Origin: Papio anubis
Lineage: Eukaryota; Chordata; Mammalia; Primates; Cercopithecidae
Direction of reading: 5' to 3'
DNA length: 64,000 nt
NCBI RefSeq assembly: GCF_008728515.1
Contig: NC_044981.1
Location: forward strand, 108,553,702 to 108,617,701
Under the pieces are notes generated by a model. That model saw nothing but the letters and a program-made list of their open reading frames with translations, had not been told where the DNA came from and did not search any database. Below are positions 60,137 to 64,000 of the stretch, piece after piece. Position numbers and translations under genes: made by a program. Position 1 is the stretch's first letter; each line of letters starts with the position of its first letter.

Positions 60137-61581
60137 TGAGAGGTGACAATGTGTTAGCAGCCTTCACTCTCAGCACCTCCTTGGCCTGGGAGTCCACTCT
60201 GGCGGTGCTTGAGGAGCCCTTCAGCCCTCCACTGCAGTGTGGGAGCCCCTCTCTGGGCTGGCTGAGGCCAGAACCGGCTCCCTCTGCTTGCAGGGAGGTG
60301 TGGAGGGAGAGGCCCGGGTGGGAACTGGAGCTGCGTGCAGCGCTCACATGCCAGCGGGAGTTCCCACCGGCGTGGGCTCCGCGGACCCCAAACTTGGAGC
60401 GCTGGCCGGGGCCACCAGCCCAGGGCAGTGAGGGGCTTAGCACCTCGGCCAGCAGCTGTGGTGGGTGCCCCAGGTCCCCCAGCAGTGCCAGCCCACAGGC
60501 GCTGCGCTCCAGTTCTCAGCGGCCTCAGCTGCCTCCCTGCTCCCCCCCCCGCAGTGGGCTCCCATGAGGCCCAAGCCTCCCTGATGAGCACCACCCCCTG
60601 CTCTGGGGAGCTCAGTCCCATCAACTGCCTAGCGGCTGAGGAGTATGGGTGCATATGGGTGCATGGCAGGGGACTGGCAGGCAGCTCCACCCACCCTCGG
60701 CCCCTGTGCAAGATCCACTAGGTGAAGCCAGCTGGGCTCCTGAGTCTAGTGGGGACTTGGAGAACTTTTATGTCTAGCTAAAAGATTGTAAACAGACCAA
60801 TCAGCACTCTGTGTCTAGCTCAGTGTTTGTAAATACACCAATCAGTACTCTGTATCTAGCTAACCTAGTGGGGACTCAGAGAACTTTTCTGTCTAGCACC
60901 CTGTGTCTACCTAAAGGATTGTAAAGGCACCAATCAGCACTCTGTTTCTAGCTCAGGGTTTGTAAATACACCAATCAGTACTCTGTATCTAGCTAACCTA
61001 GTGGGGACTTGGAGAACTTTTATGTATAGCTAGGAGATTGTAAATGCACCAATCAGCACTCTGTCAAAATGGACCCGTCAGCTCTCTGTAAAATGGACCA
61101 ATCAGCAGGATGTGGGTGAGGTCAGATAAGGGAATAAAAGCCAACTGCCTGAGCCAGCAGTGGCAACTTGCTCCAGTCCCCTTTCACACTGGTGGAAGCG
61201 GCGTTCTTTCCGTCTTTGCAATAAATCTTGCTGCGGCTCACTCTTTGCGTCAACGCTGCGTCTAAGAGCTGTAACACTCACCACGAAGATCTGTAGCTTC
61301 ACTCTTGAAGCCAGTGAGACCACGAACCCACCCACCAGGAGGAACGAACAACTCCAGACATACCACCTTTAAGAGCTGTGACACTCGCCACGAAGGTCTG
61401 CAGCTTCATTCCTGTCAGTGAGACCACGAACCCACCAGAAAGAAGAAGCTCCAGACACATCTGGACATCTGAAGGAACAGACACCGGACTACCATCTTTA
61501 AGAACTGTAACACTTACCGCGAGGGTCCGCGGCTTCATTCTTGAAGTCAGTGAGACCAAGAACCCACCAATTCCGGACACA
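60137..61581 (+). mobile_element. LTR12: Full-length solo LTR12 (HERV-9 family)
   Basis: 1445-bp LTR from TGAGAGGTGACAATGTG to CCAATTCCGGACACA. A perfect 4-bp target duplication CTAT (60133-60136 and 61582-61585) fits HERV-9 integration. The U3 region has a G/C-rich part (60140-60720), then tandem units carrying the NF-Y-type box CCAATCA at 60797, 60838, 60930, 60971, 61049 and 61098. It also has AGATAAG (61124-61130) and the TATA-like AATAAAA near 61133. AATAAA (61220-61225) is the polyadenylation signal. The end contains three imperfect repeats beginning AAGAGCTGTAACACTC (about 61265, 61371 and 61499). No proviral interior remains, indicating LTR-LTR recombination. LTR12 copies are known promoters and enhancers in germline and erythroid cells; activity of this copy is unknown. 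Confidence 0.95.
60797..61140 (+). promoter_or_regulatory. LTR12 promoter/enhancer core
   Basis: Six CCAATCA boxes at spacings of 40-90 bp, an AGATAAG GATA-type site and an AATAAAA TATA-like box are in the order described for ERV-9 LTRs, where NF-Y and GATA factors bind. The sites are seen in the sequence; that they are bound in this copy is inference. Transcription, if any, would run rightward from about 61155-61165. Confidence 0.65.
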
Positions 61582-61646
61582 CTATGTTTGTATCACTGCA
61601 CTTCAGCCTGGGCGACAGAGTGAGGCCCTGTTTCGGAAAAAAAAAA
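61582..61646 (+). mobile_element. Alu: AluJ-like SINE, right part
   Basis: Continues the split AluJ: CTATGTTTGTATCACTGCAC, CAGCCTGGGCGACAGAGTGA and an A-tail. Confidence 0.93.
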
Positions 61647-61739
61647 GTCAAGTACCCTAATCATAAGTGTAGAGTTTGCTGAATTATTATGTTTGCTCAT
61701 TTATCAATAATCCCATATCACAATGTAGGTCAAGTTCAG

Positions 61740-61975
61740 CACCCTAAACGGCTTCTTTATGCTCTTTCCCATTTGATATTTACCACCAGTGGCAACTACC
61801 GTGTTGACTTCTGTTGCCATGGACCAGCTTTGCTGGTTACAGAACTTGATAGCAACTGAATTCTAACATAGACACTCTATCATGTCTGACTTTTTTTTTT
61901 TTTGCTCAGTATGTGTGAGATTCATCCATTTTTTCACATAACTGTGGTCTGGGCATTCTTACAGAATATAATCTA
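61740..61975 (-). mobile_element. L1: LINE-1 fragment (L1M type), diverged
   Basis: Motifs AGTGGCAACTACCGTGTTGA, CATGTCTGACTTTTTT, TTTGCTCAGTATGTGTGAGA and TTCATCCATTTTTTCACATA resemble the reverse complement of an old L1 3' region. Identity is low and the edges are approximate. Confidence 0.5.
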
Positions 61976-63615
61976 AAAGCAAAAGACCTGATTCAACATT
62001 TACATTGTTTTTACCAAAAACAAGGGAAAGATAGTATATGCTAATACTTTCAATTTATGATTACTGAATTTTGAAATTAAGAAAACATGTTTTAGGAAAG
62101 TATTTTTAACATGATACATTTACTTGTGTTTCATTTTTTGTTGTTTTATGACTTTTTTATTGTAATAAAGCATTTCCTACTTTACTTTCTCTCCCATGAC
62201 TAAATTCAGTATTGTCAATTTTACAAAAAAAAAAAAAACAAAACCATAAAGGAATTGTTTGCTCCTATAAGTTCTATTTAAAAAGTATATTCATTAGTAA
62301 AATGAGGTGTGTTCTTTTATTGATATTATTTATGTAGTAGTTACTGCAAGTGAAATTACCAGCAATTGATGAAATATGGGGTGAAAGAAAATAATTACAT
62401 CTAGTTTTCATGTTTGGATTGTAACTGAATTCTGAAGTGCCCTATGACTATTATTTAAAATATCTAAGACCATAAGAATTATCAATATTCAATTATTTTG
62501 ACACAACGACTAAAACTACAAAAAATATAAACTTGTTTATATTAATTATGAAATAACCTTTTTGTCAAAGATTAAAAACAATGATAGTAAACAATGAAAA
62601 TTTAGACTTGATTAAAATGAGGGAAAAACACAACAGGTATGCCTAAAACTTTACACAATTCAAAATTTGACCTTGAAAAAATTGAACTACTTGGGAAATT
62701 GCTCATAAAAAGAAACTAAAAATGAGACAAGTTGTATTTGGTAAAATCAGATGTCATTAAATAAATCACTCTGATTAAATCAGTAAACGTTGTATTGTAA
62801 AGATATATTTAGAAACAACTTTATCAAGGAGAATATAATTTTATAAAATTCAAGTGAAAATGAGAACAGTTGTATGCTACCAATCAGAAAATATTTCTAT
62901 AGGAAATGATTTAAAATCTGCTTAAAATCATCTGAAAATATTAAAATGTTTATTTTATGTAACAAAAGTCTAGGTTTAGCTAGTCTGGGGGTAGCATGAC
63001 AACAATGAAAGGACCCAGCCTCTTTTTATCTTCCAGCTCAAAGATATTCTATAGTTTTATTTATTTTCTCCTCAGGGTGGAAAGATAGCTGCTGTTTCTC
63101 CAGCAATCTTGTCCATGTACAAGGCAGGAAAAAACAAGAGAATGTAAAAGTCACAAATGACACTAAAAAATGCAACATTCTAGCTAAATCCAGCCCTTGA
63201 AAAGATCTGTTCTGGAACCCCGCCCACGTGTCTTTCTTTTCTATTTCATTGCCCAGAAGTGGATTACATGTCCTAGAAGTAAAACTATCCAGACAAGTGA
63301 GTATTATGGTTTTCTGGTGTGGGTAGTAGAGGAGTGTAGGGGAGAAGGGAACTTGGAATGATCAGGGTAACCCATCCAATATCTATCATTCAGTTCCTCT
63401 GTTCTCTTTGGCTTCTTGAACAAAGAATTAAATTAATCTAAGGGAGTTCTTTACCTGAATAATTTATATTAAAACTTGCATAAGTCTGTTTAAAATTCTT
63501 GTGCTTATAAACAAATTAAAAAATGTTTGTATTGCAAAATGCCAGAGGCGACACTTCTGCTAGTCCAAATGGCAGGAACAAAATGGGGATGAGTAGCTAA
63601 ATGTATTATCTATTT
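61976..63615. other. Unassigned AT-rich non-coding DNA
   Basis: No gene recognised. 63000-63280 is less A/T-rich and carries motifs (ATTTATTTTCTCCTCAGGGT, CATTGCCCAGAAGTGGATTA) of an old repeat type, family unassigned. A 19-base A-run lies at 63616-63634, just before the last Alu. Confidence 0.45.
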
Positions 63616-63634
63616 AAAAAAAAAAAAAAAAAAA

Positions 63635-63935
63635 GGTAGGGCGTGACGGCTCAAGCCTGTAATCCCAGCACTTTGGGAGGCCGAGGTGGGTGGATCATGA
63701 GGTCGGGAGTTCGAGACAAGCCTGGCCAACATGGTGAAACCTCATCTCTACTAAAAATACAAAAATTAGCTGGGTGTGGTGGCGGGTACCTGTAATCCCA
63801 GCTACTCAGGAGGCTGAGACAAGAGAATCTCTTGAACCCGGGAGGTGGAGGTTGCAGTGAGCCGAGATCATGCAACTGCACTCTAGTCTGGGCGACAGAG
63901 CAAGACTCTGTCTCCAAAAGAAAAGAAAAAAAAAG
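63635..63935 (+). mobile_element. Alu: AluS/Y-like SINE
   Basis: Full-length forward Alu: GGTAGGGCGTGACGGCTCAA ... CGACAGAGCAAGACTCTGTC and an A/G tail. An A-run of 19 precedes it, so it probably inserted into or next to an existing poly-A stretch. Confidence 0.95.
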
Positions 63936-64000
63936 GAGGACTGCAAAAACCTGTTTAGTGATTATCAGTGAAATTATACTAAGGATAATTTTTTTTAAAA

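Noticed and set aside
60136..60721. Overlapping frames of 120-185 codons on both strands
   Set aside because: They lie wholly in the G/C-rich U3 of the LTR12. The translation is low-complexity P/A/G/R-rich and mirrored on both strands, as expected of stop-poor composition and not of a gene.
1..64000. CRISPR arrays, operons, insertion sequences or other prokaryotic systems
   Set aside because: Alu, L1, MIR, MaLR and ERV content shows this is primate nuclear DNA. No regularly spaced repeats with unique spacers occur.
1..64000. tRNA, rRNA, U6/U1 or 7SK genes
   Set aside because: No internal A/B box pair outside SINEs and no recognisable snRNA or rRNA sequence was found by reading. A covariance-model scan was not possible here.

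Overview
The window is nuclear DNA of a primate, most likely an Old World monkey. About a dozen and a half Alu copies and several L1P/L1PA-type LINE-1 pieces fix it as a higher primate. The youngest-looking Alu (33634-33933) carries bases that I recall as typical of the cercopithecid (macaque/baboon) AluY lineage rather than human AluY: CTCAAGCC, GGCGTAAACC and GAGATCCGGCC. A solo LTR12 (HERV-9 family, shared by catarrhines) fits that placement. All family names here come from recognition of consensus sequence, not from a database search.

I find no host protein-coding exon, tRNA, rRNA, snRNA or CRISPR array. The open frames present are short and lie in transposons, microsatellites or chance sequence. 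The window therefore reads as gene-desert or intronic DNA, and its annotation is an archaeology of mobile elements.

Layout. 1-2.7 kb: the env end and 3' LTR of an old ERV1-class provirus, the LTR split by an Alu. 2.7-8.4 kb: thinly populated AT-rich DNA with MIR pieces, an Alu, an L1 3' end and a TG/TA repeat forming an inverted repeat. 8.4-12.5 kb: an ERVL (MLT2-like) LTR, a MaLR LTR, an unassigned GC-richer block and an LTR-like segment with an Alu. 12.6-16.7 kb: an L2 split by a clean L1 insertion, then a second L1. 17-28 kb: Alus, MaLR LTRs (one split by a Tigger-like DNA transposon) and an Alu pair with oddly dense small indels. 28-32 kb: an MLT1 LTR, an L1 ORF1 remnant, a perfect AT palindrome and an inverted, 3'-truncated L1. 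32.7-34 kb: two Alus, including the diagnostic AluY. 36.4-43.7 kb: an L1 3' end, a MER1B, and an old L1 ORF1/5'UTR interrupted by a MER1A that is itself interrupted by a complete THE1/MST-type MaLR element (LTR-internal-LTR). 44.9-48.5 kb: L2 pieces, a local duplication and an MLT2-like LTR. 53-54.9 kb: an older L1. 55.3-59.6 kb: tandem Alus, a MADE1 miniature mariner, a possible ERV1 LTR and an Alu. 59.9-61.6 kb: an AluJ disrupted by a full-length solo LTR12 with a 4-bp target duplication. 63.6 kb: a last Alu.

Nothing here forms a pathway or operon. The element most likely to have activity is the LTR12, which keeps six CCAATCA boxes, a GATA site, an AATAAAA TATA-like box and a polyadenylation signal. 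I found no undescribed biological system. The most useful leads are the LTR12, the aberrant L1, the local duplication cluster, the palindromes and a suspected low-quality assembly patch.
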